The position numbers and the translations under genes are program-made. This document shows, piece after piece, positions 1 through 9,069 of a stretch of DNA of 60,850 bases; the stretch's first letter is position 1; each line of letters starts with the position of its first letter. The notes under the pieces were generated by a model. That model was given only the letters and a program-made list of their open reading frames with translations, searched no databases and had not been told where the DNA came from. Origin of the DNA: Thiohalocapsa sp. (GTDB lineage Bacteria; Pseudomonadota; Gammaproteobacteria; Chromatiales; Chromatiaceae); contig JAIPFF010000030.1 in the NCBI GenBank assembly GCA_021736785.1, forward strand, positions 1 through 60,850, given 5' to 3'.

Positions 1-114
1 GGCGACCTCGCGCCGGCGTGCGGAGCGAACGCCGCAAGCGAGCCGCCGTCGGCACCGGCGGCAACCGGCGCCGCGTCCGGTTCGGACATGGCCCCGGCGA
101 GGCCACGGCCGTGA
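1..114 (+). CDS. 3' end of an upstream gene, possibly an MrpC/NuoK-like subunit (partial)
   Basis: Frame 1 is open from the window edge to a TGA at 112-114. The last 37 codons are rich in Ala, Pro, Ser and Gly and show no membrane segment. The stop overlaps the GTG start of the next gene (GTGA, 111-114), the translational coupling usual inside Mrp/complex I-like operons. In such operons the gene before an MrpD-like subunit is often an MrpC/NuoK homologue, and a polar low-complexity tail would be acceptable. The visible residues do not identify the family, so that name rests on position only. Confidence 0.35.
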   Translation, partial: GDLAPACGANAASEPPSAPAATGAASGSDMAPARPRP

Positions 115-1667
115 ATTCAAGCGGCGTATTGATGACGGCGCTGGGCGCCTGGTCCGACGAGTTGCTGGTGATGCTGCTGGTGCTGCCTGTGCTGGCAATG
201 CTGCTGGGCTTCGTCTTGGGTGGGCGCTGGGCCGAGCGCGTTGCGTTGCTGACATTGCCCGCCGGATTAGCCCTGGCCGGCACGGTGACGGCGCTGGTGT
301 TCGCGGGAGGTGCACCGCTCGGCCTGGACATCGGTGGCTGGGCGCCCCCGCTTGGCGTCGCGCTGCGCGTCGACGGGCTGTCGGCAACGCTGCTGTTGAC
401 CACGGCACTGGTCATCGCCGCCGTCGGGCTCTACGCCCGTGCCGACTTCGCGACACCGGCCGAGGTCGGCGAGGCACGCGCGCCGCTGGCGTTCTGGACC
501 CTGCTGCTCGGCCTCTGGGCAGCGCTGAACGCGGTCTTTATCGGCCAGGACCTGTTCAACCTCTATGTCGCCATCGAGCTGCTGACATTTACCGCGGTGC
601 CGCTGGTCTGCCTCAAGGGCAGCGCCGAGACACTGCAGGCGGCGCTGCGCTACCTGCTGTTCGCGCTGCTCGGCTCGGTGCTCTATCTGCTCGGCGCGGC
701 CCTCTTCTACGGCGCCTACGGCACGCTCGATATCGGCCAGCTCGCCGCCGCGGTGCGCACCTCCACCGAGCCGGCCGCCATCGTCGCGGCAGCACTGATG
801 ACCGCCGGCCTGCTCGCGAAGACGGCGCTGGTGCCGCTGCACCTCTGGCTGCCGCCGGCCCACGCCGGCGCCCCGGCGGCGGCCAGCGCGGTGCTCTCGG
901 CGCTGGTGGTCAAGGGCTCGTTTTACCTGATCTTTCGGCTCTGGATCGACCTGATGCCCGCCACCGCCGCGCAGCAGGTCGCCCCGGGACTGGCGGTGCT
1001 CGGCGCCGCGGCCATCCTGCTCGGCGGCATCCTGGCCATTCGGCAGGCCCGCCTGAAGATGCTGATCGCCTACTCGACCCTGGCGCAGCTCGGTTATCTG
1101 TTCCTGGTCTTCCCGTTGGTCGCAAGTCCGGTCACGGCACTGGCCGCGGCCAGCGGTGCTGCACCGGCAGCCTGGACGGGCGGCGTGCTGCAGTTGGTCT
1201 CCCATGCCTTCGCCAAGGCGTCGATGTTCATGGGTGCCGGCCTCATCGCGACCACCCTGGGACACGACCGCATCCGCGACCTCGGCGGTCTGGGACGGGT
1301 GCTTCCCATTACGCTGTTGGCCTTCGCCCTCGCCGGAATGTCGCTCATGGGCTTGCCGCCGAGCGGCGGCTTTGCGGCCAAGTGGCTCCTGCTGAGGGCC
1401 GCGCTGGAGACCGGGCAATGGTGGTGGACGCTGGTCATCGTCTCCGGCGGGGTGCTCACCGGGGCCTACCTGTATCGCGTCCTCGCCTCCGCCGCCTTCG
1501 CGGGTAGCGCCGCGCCGGTGCTCGCGCAACGGGTCGCGCGCTGGCGCGAGTGGCTGGTGCTGGCACTGGCGCTGGTCTCGATCGCCCTGGGCCTGGTGCC
1601 GCTGGCCTCGTTCGACCCGCTGCTGATCGGCCGGGCCGGGTTGGTCGCCGGGGGGCCGTTGCCGTGA
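111..1667 (+). CDS. Proton-conducting membrane subunit, MrpD/NuoM-like
   Basis: Antiporter-type subunit of an Mrp or complex I-like module in the inner membrane, expected to move H+ or exchange it for Na+. It is about 518 residues and almost entirely hydrophobic helices. Family hallmarks are visible: a helix with glutamate (YVAIELLTF) matching the key Glu of NuoM helix 5, a lysine helix followed by a Pro/His stretch (AKTALVPLHLWLPPAHAGAP), a second lysine in ALVVKGSFY, and the late SHAFAKASMF motif. GTG at 111 is chosen because it overlaps the preceding stop. ATG at 132 is also in frame, and anything further upstream would add an unlikely Arg-rich extension. The stop TGA overlaps the next ATG. 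With one of the two subunits intact at all key charges, a proton-translocating role is likely. The partner ion and the rest of the complex lie outside the window. Confidence 0.85.
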   Translation: MNSSGVLMTALGAWSDELLVMLLVLPVLAMLLGFVLGGRWAERVALLTLPAGLALAGTVTALVFAGGAPLGLDIGGWAPPLGVALRVDGLSATLLLTTALVIAAVGLYARADFATPAEVGEARAPLAFWTLLLGLWAALNAVFIGQDLFNLYVAIELLTFTAVPLVCLKGSAETLQAALRYLLFALLGSVLYLLGAALFYGAYGTLDIGQLAAAVRTSTEPAAIVAAALMTAGLLAKTALVPLHLWLPPAHAGAPAAASAVLSALVVKGSFYLIFRLWIDLMPATAAQQVAPGLAVLGAAAILLGGILAIRQARLKMLIAYSTLAQLGYLFLVFPLVASPVTALAAASGAAPAAWTGGVLQLVSHAFAKASMFMGAGLIATTLGHDRIRDLGGLGRVLPITLLAFALAGMSLMGLPPSGGFAAKWLLLRAALETGQWWWTLVIVSGGVLTGAYLYRVLASAAFAGSAAPVLAQRVARWREWLVLALALVSIALGLVPLASFDPLLIGRAGLVAGGPLP

Positions 1668-3346
1668 TGACCGCAATGCAGACCGCCGAGATCCTGCTGG
1701 CGCTCGGGCTGGCGACGCCCGTCGCCGCGCTGCTCGCGTGCCTATCGGCGCCCGCGCGCGATTGGATGTGGCGGCTGCTGCCGCTGCTCCCGCTGCCGGC
1801 CCTGGCGGCATCGCTGGTCCAGCTGGTTGCCATGCAGGCCGACGGCGGCTCGCCGGCCACGCTGCTGTTCGACGCCGACGGCTTGGGCATCGGTTTCGTG
1901 GCCGACCGATCCGGGGCGGTCCTGCTCGGCGTCGCCGCGTTGCTCTGGGCGGCAGCCGGCCTCTATGCCGGCCCGATGCTGCGGGCCTCGGCCGAGCGCG
2001 GGCGCTTCATCCTGTTCTGGCTGCTGACATTGACGGGTAGCCTCGGCGTTTTCGTCGCCGCCGACCTGATCACCTTCTACCTTGCCTATGGGCTGGTCAG
2101 TCTGGCCGCCTTCGGCCTGATCGCCCACGACGGCACCGCCTTCGCCCGCCGCGCCACCGGCCTCTACCTACTGCTTGCGATCCTCGGCGAGATCGCGCTG
2201 CTGCTCGCGTTCGCGATGCTCTCGGCGGCCGCCCCCAAGTCCGGACTCGCCATCGAGGTGCTGGTCGCGGCGCTCGACGGCTCGCCTTGGTACGGCATCA
2301 CCCTGGGGCTGCTGTTGATCGGCTTCGCCCTCAAGATCGCACTGGTGCCGATGCACGTGTGGATGCCGCTGGCCTACACCGCGGCGCCGTTCCCGGCCGC
2401 CGCCGTGCTCGGCGGGGCCGCGGTCAAGGCCGGGGTGATCGGGCTGATACGCTTTCTGCCCTTCGAGGCCGGCGCCCCCGGTTGGGGCGAGTTGCTGATC
2501 GTCGCCGGCTTCTTCAGCGCCTTTTACGGAGTGGCGCTCGGCATCACCCAGCGCAATGCGAAGACGGTGCTGGCTTACTCCAGCATCAGCCAGATGGGGC
2601 TGATCGCGGCCGCGACCGGCCTGGCGTTGAAGGCCGCGGAGCCTGCCGCGATCGCGCTGTTGACGGTCTACGCGGCCCATCACCTGCTCGCTAAGGGCGC
2701 GCTTTTCCTCGGCGTCGGCGTCGTCGCCAACGGCACCGCCAAGGATCGCTGGCTGGCGCTGCTGCCCGCGGCGCTGGTCGGACTCGGCATCGCCGGGCTG
2801 CCGCTCACCGGGGGGGCGGCCGCGAAGCTGACCCTGAAGCCCTTGTTCGACAGCGGTACGCTGTCACTGCTCGCAGCGCTCTCGTCGGCCGGCTCGACGC
2901 TGCTGATGCTGCATTTTCTGGCTCGGCTCGCCGCCACGCCGCCGGGCACCGCCTCCGGCCGTGCCGGCGCACAGCGAATGCTCGCATGGTGGATCATGGC
3001 GCTGGCGGCGCTGCTGCTGCCCTGGACGCTGCTGCCGGTGCTCGGGCTCGGCCCCTGGCAGGCGTCGTTCGTTGCCGCCCTGACGCCGGCCGAGCTCTGG
3101 AAGGCGCTATGGCCCCTGCTGCTCGGCGCGGTTGCCGCACTGCCACTGTGGCGCTGGGGCGCCCGCCTGCCGCCGGTGCCGGCCGGCGATCTGCTGGTCG
3201 CGCTTGCGCCCCTGCGCGGTACGATGATAGCCACCGGTGCCGCCATCGAGTCTCTGGACATCCGGCTGCGGCAATGGCCGGTGGCCGGTATTGCACTGCT
3301 GCTGATTGCCGTGCTCCTCGGCCTCGGCGTGCTGGCTCCGCGCTGA
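1667..3346 (+). CDS. Second antiporter-type membrane subunit, NuoL/MrpA/HyfB-like
   Basis: About 559 residues, multi-helix, starting at an ATG that overlaps the upstream TGA (TGATGA, 1665-1669), so it is co-translated with the preceding subunit. The lysine helix and its Pro/His continuation are present (FALKIALVPMHVWMP), as are the second lysine (GAAVKAGVIG) and the HHLLAKGALFLG motif. The helix that normally carries the essential glutamate in a W-E-L context instead reads YLAYGLVSLAAF, with Gly at the Glu position. This suggests an altered or non-pumping subunit working with its neighbour. In Mrp/complex I-like modules two such paralogues commonly sit side by side. A DabB-type bicarbonate role cannot be excluded, but no DabA partner is visible downstream; the next genes are an RND pump. 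Confidence 0.82.
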   Translation: MTAMQTAEILLALGLATPVAALLACLSAPARDWMWRLLPLLPLPALAASLVQLVAMQADGGSPATLLFDADGLGIGFVADRSGAVLLGVAALLWAAAGLYAGPMLRASAERGRFILFWLLTLTGSLGVFVAADLITFYLAYGLVSLAAFGLIAHDGTAFARRATGLYLLLAILGEIALLLAFAMLSAAAPKSGLAIEVLVAALDGSPWYGITLGLLLIGFALKIALVPMHVWMPLAYTAAPFPAAAVLGGAAVKAGVIGLIRFLPFEAGAPGWGELLIVAGFFSAFYGVALGITQRNAKTVLAYSSISQMGLIAAATGLALKAAEPAAIALLTVYAAHHLLAKGALFLGVGVVANGTAKDRWLALLPAALVGLGIAGLPLTGGAAAKLTLKPLFDSGTLSLLAALSSAGSTLLMLHFLARLAATPPGTASGRAGAQRMLAWWIMALAALLLPWTLLPVLGLGPWQASFVAALTPAELWKALWPLLLGAVAALPLWRWGARLPPVPAGDLLVALAPLRGTMIATGAAIESLDIRLRQWPVAGIALLLIAVLLGLGVLAPR

Positions 3347-3452
3347 GGCGCACGGGGCACACCTAGAGTTCAGCGCCCCGGGGCGCCGCGCGCGGCTTCG
3401 CGGCTATTGCAGGGCCGCCTGTCCACAGATCACGACCTGAGACACCAGATAC

Positions 3453-4778
3453 ATGAGGGTAGACCCGTTGGAACCATCGCAACTGATTTCGCGCCGCCCA
3501 TCGCGGTCCATCACCGGATGGTGCGGCGCCGGCCTCGTCGGCAGCGCCATGCTGGCTGTCCTTCTCGCCGGATGCGAGCGCTCGGATCAGACCGAGGCAC
3601 GTCCGGATCCGATCCGACCGGTGCGGGTGGTCACGGTGGAGGCACTGCCCGGCGGCGAGACGGTGACGCTGACCGGCACCGTACGTGCTCAAGACAATGT
3701 CAATCTGTCGTTCCGTGTCGGCGGGCAGTTCATCGAGCGGCTGGTCAACCTCGGCGACGCGGTCCGTACCGGTCAGGTCGTGGCTCGGCTGGACGCCGAG
3801 ACCGCGCGCAACGCGGTGCAGGCGAGCCGCGCCAACCTCGCCGCCGCCATGGCGCGTTTGACCGAGGCGCGCAATGAGGTGCAGCGCTTCGAGCCGCTGC
3901 TCGAGCGCGGCTTCGTCTCGCGGCAAATGTTCGATCGCGCCGTCGAAGCGCAGCAAGCCGCGCAGGCCATGGTGGACACCGCCGAGGCCCAGCTGCGCAC
4001 CGCCGAGCATCAGCTCGAATGGACCGAGCTGCGGGCCGATGGCCCCGGCGTGGTCACCGCGGTGCGTGCCGAGCCCGGCGAGGTGGTCGGCGCCGGTCAG
4101 CCCGTCGTCGAGCTCGCCCGCGAGGGCGGCCGCGATGCCGTGTTCGACGTGCCGGAGCGGGTCATGGAGGCGGCCAGCGCCGATGACGAGGTCACCGTGG
4201 CACTCTCCTCGGCGCCGTCGGCGCGCACCACCGGGCGCGTGCGCGAGGCGTCACCGCAAGCCGATCCGGTGACACGGACCTTCGAGGTCCGCGTCGGGCT
4301 TGCCGATCCGCCCGCGGCGATGCGGCTGGGCTCGACCGTCACGGGCACCGTCCGGATCGGCGGCGCACCCGGTATGGAGGTGCCGGCCTCCGCGCTGACC
4401 GCGATCAACGGCGCGCCGGCGGTCTGGGTGCTGGATCGCAGCGATGATCGAGTGGCGCTGCGCAATGTGGAGGTCGTGCGCTACGAACTGGACAGAGTGC
4501 TCATCGGCCAAGGCCTGGACGAAGGCGAATTGGTGGTGACTGCCGGTGTGCAGACCCTTCGGCCCGGACAGCAGGTCCGCCTGCTGGGCGACGCACCGCC
4601 CGCGGTGCCGCCATTGGGCGCGGCCGACGGCCTGCCCGCCGATGCGACGATCGAGCTCGAGGTGCCGGCCGAGGCGGGCACCGAGCCCGCTGCCGACGCG
4701 CAAGCCGACGTTGACGCGGCTACCGGGGACGGCGCAAACGACACGGCCGCGCAAGATAAGACCGGGGACGCCGAATGA
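3453..4778 (+). CDS. RND efflux periplasmic adaptor (membrane fusion) lipoprotein
   Basis: Adaptor that bridges an RND permease to an outer membrane channel in tripartite export. The N-terminus has a hydrophobic stretch and a lipobox ending LLAGC at residue 41, so it is probably a lipid-anchored periplasmic protein. The order is typical of HlyD/AcrA proteins: a biotinyl-lipoyl-like half (FRVGGQFIERLVNLGDAV), a coiled-coil hairpin of about 80 residues rich in Ala/Gln/Glu, the second lipoyl half (DGPGVVTAVRAEPGEVV), then beta-barrel and membrane-proximal domains. The last 60 residues are an acidic Ala/Asp-rich tail that is longer than usual. The 3' end overlaps the permease start (ATGA, 4775-4778). 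No TolC-type gene follows, so the outer membrane partner must be encoded elsewhere. The exact start is uncertain because no clear ribosome site is seen. Confidence 0.88.
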   Translation: MRVDPLEPSQLISRRPSRSITGWCGAGLVGSAMLAVLLAGCERSDQTEARPDPIRPVRVVTVEALPGGETVTLTGTVRAQDNVNLSFRVGGQFIERLVNLGDAVRTGQVVARLDAETARNAVQASRANLAAAMARLTEARNEVQRFEPLLERGFVSRQMFDRAVEAQQAAQAMVDTAEAQLRTAEHQLEWTELRADGPGVVTAVRAEPGEVVGAGQPVVELAREGGRDAVFDVPERVMEAASADDEVTVALSSAPSARTTGRVREASPQADPVTRTFEVRVGLADPPAAMRLGSTVTGTVRIGGAPGMEVPASALTAINGAPAVWVLDRSDDRVALRNVEVVRYELDRVLIGQGLDEGELVVTAGVQTLRPGQQVRLLGDAPPAVPPLGAADGLPADATIELEVPAEAGTEPAADAQADVDAATGDGANDTAAQDKTGDAE

Positions 4779-7700
4779 AGGGCTTCAACCTGTCCCAGTG
4801 GGCCATCAACAACCGGTCTCTGGTGGTCTACTTCATGATCGTGGCGCTGGTCGCCGGCGTGACCGCGTTCCTCAAGCTCGGCCGCGCAGAGGACCCGGCC
4901 TTCACATTCCGCACCATGGTGGTCGGCGCGCAGTGGCCCGGGGCGACGCTCGAGGATACGCTGGACCAAATCACGGAGCGCCTCGAGCGCACCCTGCAGG
5001 AAGTGCCCAACCTCGACAATCTGCGCAGCTTCACCAGGGCCGGCAGCACGACCATCTTCGTCGACCTGCTGGGCAGCACCTCGGCCGAGGATGTCGAGGA
5101 CACCTGGTACCAGGTGCGCAAGAGGGTGTCCGACATGCGCCATACCCTGCCCGCCGGGGTGGTCGGGCCAGGCTTCAACGACGAATTCGGCGACACCTTC
5201 GGCATCATCTACGGCTTCACCGCGGACGGCTTCACCCACCGCGAGCTGCGCGACTACGTCGAGGACGTGCGCTCGCTGCTGCTGCAGGTGCCGGATGTCT
5301 CCAAGGTGGACGTGCTCGGCGCCCAGGACGAGCGCATCTTCGTCGAGTTCGAGATGTCGCGACTGGCCGGGCTCGGCTTCCAGCCCGCGGCGCTAATCGA
5401 GGCACTGCGCGCGCAGAACATCGTGCGCCCGACGGGCACGCTGCAGACCGGCGACGAGGCGATCTCGCTGCGCGTCTCCGGCGCCTTCCGCTCCGAGGCC
5501 GATCTGCTCGATGTGAACTTCGCCATCGGCGACCGAATGCTGCGCCTCGGCGATATCGCCCAAGTCCGGCGCGACTATGCCGACCCGCCGCAGCCGATGT
5601 TTCGTGTCAACGGCGAGCCGGCGCTCGGGCTCGCCATCGTCATGCGCGAGGGCGGCGACATCCTCGCCCTCGGCGACAACCTGCGCGAGACCATGGCCGA
5701 CATCGTCGCCGACCTGCCGATCGGCATCGAGGTGACCCGGGTGGCCGACCAGCCGGTCACCGTCGACGAGGCCATCAACGACTTCACCACCTCGTTGTGG
5801 CAGGCGATCTTGATCATCCTGGCCGTCAGCTTCCTCAGTCTCGGCGTGCGTGCCGGCACGGTCGTCGCACTCGCCATTCCGCTGACCCTGACCATCGTCT
5901 TCGCGGTCATGGATCTCGCCGACATCGACCTGCACCGCATCTCGCTGGGAGCGCTGATCATCGCCCTGGCCCTGCTGGTAGACGACGCCCTCACCACGGT
6001 GGACGCCATGAGCCGACGGCTCGCGCTCGGCGAGCCCAAGGAGAAGGCCGCCATCTACGCCTATCAGACCCTCGCGTTCGCGATGCTGACAGGTACTTTG
6101 GTGACCATCGCCGGCTTCGTGCCGGTGGGCTTCGCGCAGAGCGCGGCCGGTGAATACACCTTCTCCATCTTCGCCGTCGTAGCCATCGCCTTGCTGGTCT
6201 CCTGGGTGGTCGCGGTGGTCTTCGCGCCGCTGCTCGGGATGCTGCTGCTGGTGCCGCCGAAGCAGCAGCCGGAGCAGGATGCCGCGCCCGGCGGCGTGAT
6301 CGGCATCTACCGCGCGGTGCTGAAGGGTGCGATCAAGCTACGCTGGCTGACCCTAGGCACTACTATCGCGGTGTTCGCGGTCTCCGTCTGGGCGCTCGAT
6401 CTGGTGCCGCGGCAGTTCTTCCCGTCATCCGACCGCTCCGACCTCATGGTCGACATGACCCTGCCCCAGAACTCCTCGATTCATGCCACGGAGGCGGCCA
6501 TCGAGCGGCTCGACGCCATCCTCGCCGAAGACCCGGATGTGGAGAGCTGGAGCAGCTACGTCGGACAGGGTGCGGTGCGCTTCTATCTACCGCTCGATGT
6601 GCAGCTGCCCAATCCTTTCTATGGCCAGGCCGTCATCATCGCCAACGACGTGGAGGCAAGGGACCGACTGCAGGTGCGCCTCGAGGCAATCCTGACAGAG
6701 CAATTTCCGAGCGTTGTCGGCCGGGTCTATCCGCTGGAGCTCGGGCCGCCGGTCGGCTGGCCCGTCCAGTATCGGGTGATGGGGCCCCGGCCCGAGACGT
6801 TGCGCGAGATCGCCCTGGAGCTGGGCAGCCTGGTCGCCGCCAACGAAGGTGCCCGCGATGTGCACTTCGACTGGATGCAGCCCGCGCGCGAGGTCCGTAT
6901 CCGCATCGATCAGGATCAGGCCCGGCGCCTCGGACTGAGCTCGGCGGCAGTCGCCACCGCGCTCAACACCAACATCACCGGCACCACCGTGACTCAGGTT
7001 CGCGACGACATCTTCCTGATCGACGTGGTCGCCCGCGAGGCGGAGGGCCAGCGGCTCTCGTTCTCGACCCTGCAGACGCTGCCGATCTCGCTGCCCGACG
7101 GCCGCACGGTGACCCTGGACCAGTTCGCTCGGTTCGAGTTCGACCAGGCCTTTCCGTTGATCTGGCGCCGCAATCGGGTACCCACGTTGACGGTGCTGGC
7201 GGACGTGGTCCCCGGCGTATTGCCCGAGACCGTAGTGACCGAGCTCGATGCCGACATTGCGGCGCTCGCCGCGGCGCTGCCGGCCGACTACCGCATCGAG
7301 GTGGGCGGCACGGTCGAGGAAAGCGCCGTATCGCGCGGCTCGGTCCTCGCGGTGGTGCCGCTGATGCTGCTGTTGATGATTACGCTGCTGATGTTCCAGC
7401 TGCGCAGCTTCCCGTTGCTGGTCATGGTGCTGAGTGTGGTGCCGCTCGGGATGATCGGCGTCGTCGGCGCGCTGCTGGTCTCCGGCAGCCCGCTCGGCTT
7501 CGTCGCCATCCTGGGTATCCTGGCGCTGGTGGGCATGATCGCGAAGAACTCGGTGATACTGATCAGCCAGATCGAGCAGGAGCGCGCCACCGGCAAGCCG
7601 ATGCAGGACGCCGTCGTCGATGCCAGCAGCTCGCGTTTTCGCCCGATCATGCTGACCGCGCTTTCCACCGTGCTCGGGCTGATCCCCATCGCGCCGACAG

Positions 7701-7858
7701 TGTTCTGGGGACCGATGGCATTCGCGATCATGGGCGGGCTGCTCGTCGCCTCGTTGCTGACGCTGATCTTCATGCCGACGCTGTATGTAACCTGGGAATC
7801 ACTGCGGGGCGGTCGGACCGCCGAAGGCGAAGCGTCGGCACCCGCTGCCGGCGCCTGA
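4775..7858 (+). CDS. RND efflux permease (AcrB/MexB superfamily)
   Basis: Inner membrane drug/metabolite:H+ antiporter of 1027 residues, the normal family length, overlapping the adaptor gene by four bases. It shows the RND fold of two repeats, each of six helices plus a large periplasmic loop. The proton relay is intact: the Asp pair in LLVDDALT at residues 403-404 (AcrB Asp407/Asp408) and Lys924 in MIAKNSVIL (AcrB Lys940). The N-terminus (SQWAINNRSLVVYFMIVALVAGV) and motif F(F)PSSDRSDLMVDM are those of the branch found with short adaptor operons in marine and phototrophic Proteobacteria. The substrate cannot be read from the sequence. No local regulator gene accompanies the pair. Confidence 0.93.
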   Translation: MKGFNLSQWAINNRSLVVYFMIVALVAGVTAFLKLGRAEDPAFTFRTMVVGAQWPGATLEDTLDQITERLERTLQEVPNLDNLRSFTRAGSTTIFVDLLGSTSAEDVEDTWYQVRKRVSDMRHTLPAGVVGPGFNDEFGDTFGIIYGFTADGFTHRELRDYVEDVRSLLLQVPDVSKVDVLGAQDERIFVEFEMSRLAGLGFQPAALIEALRAQNIVRPTGTLQTGDEAISLRVSGAFRSEADLLDVNFAIGDRMLRLGDIAQVRRDYADPPQPMFRVNGEPALGLAIVMREGGDILALGDNLRETMADIVADLPIGIEVTRVADQPVTVDEAINDFTTSLWQAILIILAVSFLSLGVRAGTVVALAIPLTLTIVFAVMDLADIDLHRISLGALIIALALLVDDALTTVDAMSRRLALGEPKEKAAIYAYQTLAFAMLTGTLVTIAGFVPVGFAQSAAGEYTFSIFAVVAIALLVSWVVAVVFAPLLGMLLLVPPKQQPEQDAAPGGVIGIYRAVLKGAIKLRWLTLGTTIAVFAVSVWALDLVPRQFFPSSDRSDLMVDMTLPQNSSIHATEAAIERLDAILAEDPDVESWSSYVGQGAVRFYLPLDVQLPNPFYGQAVIIANDVEARDRLQVRLEAILTEQFPSVVGRVYPLELGPPVGWPVQYRVMGPRPETLREIALELGSLVAANEGARDVHFDWMQPAREVRIRIDQDQARRLGLSSAAVATALNTNITGTTVTQVRDDIFLIDVVAREAEGQRLSFSTLQTLPISLPDGRTVTLDQFARFEFDQAFPLIWRRNRVPTLTVLADVVPGVLPETVVTELDADIAALAAALPADYRIEVGGTVEESAVSRGSVLAVVPLMLLLMITLLMFQLRSFPLLVMVLSVVPLGMIGVVGALLVSGSPLGFVAILGILALVGMIAKNSVILISQIEQERATGKPMQDAVVDASSSRFRPIMLTALSTVLGLIPIAPTVFWGPMAFAIMGGLLVASLLTLIFMPTLYVTWESLRGGRTAEGEASAPAAGA

Positions 7859-7876
7859 CGACCGGATGCCGACAGC

Positions 7877-9004
7877 ATGAAGCTGGTTATGCGGCGCTGT
7901 ATCTGCAGGCTTTGGCTGTTGGCGGTCGTCTGCTGGACAGCTCAGGCGGGAGCCGAGCCCGCCGCGGCGGAAGCAGCGGCTCGGGAGGGGGCGGTCACGT
8001 CCGTTCCGACGGCCGCGATGACCATTGCGACGCGACAGGCGCCGCCGTTCGCGTACAAGGATGCGGACGGCGGCTGGACGGGCATCGCGATCGAGCTCTG
8101 GAATCAGATCGCCGAGCGGAACGGATTCGGCTTCCGTTACGTCGAGCTCGAGCTCACCGAAATGCTCGAGGCAGTCAACGCCGGCCGTGTCGACGGCGCC
8201 GTCGCGGCGCTGACCATTACCAGCGAGCGCGAGCAATTCCTCGACTTCTCGCACCCGTTTCATACCGCCGGGCTCGCGATCGCCGTGCCCCATCGCAGCA
8301 GCGACCCGCTTGCGCTGCTCGCGCGAGTCATGTCGCCCGGATTCCTGGCGATCGTTGCCGCTCTGCTGGCGCTTTTGGTCGCAGTCGGCGTACTGATCTG
8401 GCTGGCGGAGCGGCGCGCCAACGCGCAGTTTCAGCAATCGCCCCTGTCCGGGATCGGCTCGGGGCTCTGGTGGTCCGCGGTGACCATGACCACTGTCGGC
8501 TACGGCGACAAGGCGCCGACGACGCTGCTCGGACGGTCAATCGGGATGGTTTGGATGTTTGCGGGACTCATCGTGATCTCGACCTTTACCGCGGCGATCA
8601 CGACGGCCCTGACGGTGAGCGAGCTGGATGCCTCCATCGCAGGGGTCGACGACTTGCGCATGAAGCGCGTACTGGCCTTGAAGGGAAGCACCAGCGAGCG
8701 TTTCCTGGCCGGCCAAGGGATCCGACATCGAACCGTCGGCAACCTCGACGAGGCGCTCGCGCAACTCGCCGAGGGGCAAGCCGATGCCGTTGTCCATGAT
8801 GCCCCGATCCTGCGCCACGAGATCTCGGCAGGATTCCCGCGGCAGCTGCGGGTACTGCCCTTCGTCCTCCGCCGCCAAGACTACGGCGTCGCTTTGCCGC
8901 GCGGCAGCGACATCCGCGAACCCGTCAATGTCGCCCTGCTCGATATCATCCGCTCCGAAGACTGGCTCGCCGTCTTGGACGGCTACCTTGGGCCCGACTA
9001 TTGA
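7877..9004 (+). CDS. GluR0-like prokaryotic ionotropic receptor: ligand-gated K+-type channel
   Basis: A 375-residue protein with the layout of a minimal glutamate receptor. It has a signal peptide (to about residue 26), ligand-binding half S1 (about 45-140), one membrane helix (about 155-175), a re-entrant pore with the K+ filter TVGYGD at 206-211, a second helix (about 222-245), and ligand-binding half S2 (about 250-375). S1 contains ALTITSERE, where Arg118 matches the arginine that grips the alpha-carboxylate of the amino acid in eukaryotic and bacterial receptors. S2 contains VHDAP with Asp308 where an acidic residue normally binds the amino group. These features imply a homotetrameric, amino-acid-gated, K+-selective channel like Synechocystis GluR0. 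It starts 19 bases after the RND permease stop, but a functional link is not evident. The ligand is unknown. Confidence 0.85.
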   Translation: MKLVMRRCICRLWLLAVVCWTAQAGAEPAAAEAAAREGAVTSVPTAAMTIATRQAPPFAYKDADGGWTGIAIELWNQIAERNGFGFRYVELELTEMLEAVNAGRVDGAVAALTITSEREQFLDFSHPFHTAGLAIAVPHRSSDPLALLARVMSPGFLAIVAALLALLVAVGVLIWLAERRANAQFQQSPLSGIGSGLWWSAVTMTTVGYGDKAPTTLLGRSIGMVWMFAGLIVISTFTAAITTALTVSELDASIAGVDDLRMKRVLALKGSTSERFLAGQGIRHRTVGNLDEALAQLAEGQADAVVHDAPILRHEISAGFPRQLRVLPFVLRRQDYGVALPRGSDIREPVNVALLDIIRSEDWLAVLDGYLGPDY

Positions 9005-9069
9005 TCGGTCGCGTTCGCAAGCGCCGATTGGCCGGCGGTGCCGGCCCGCGACTTACCGATCGCCACCGG

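Noticed and set aside
1667-3346. DabB bicarbonate-uptake subunit
   Set aside because: No DabA-type gene is present on either visible side, and the upstream neighbour is a second antiporter subunit as in Mrp/complex I-like sets.
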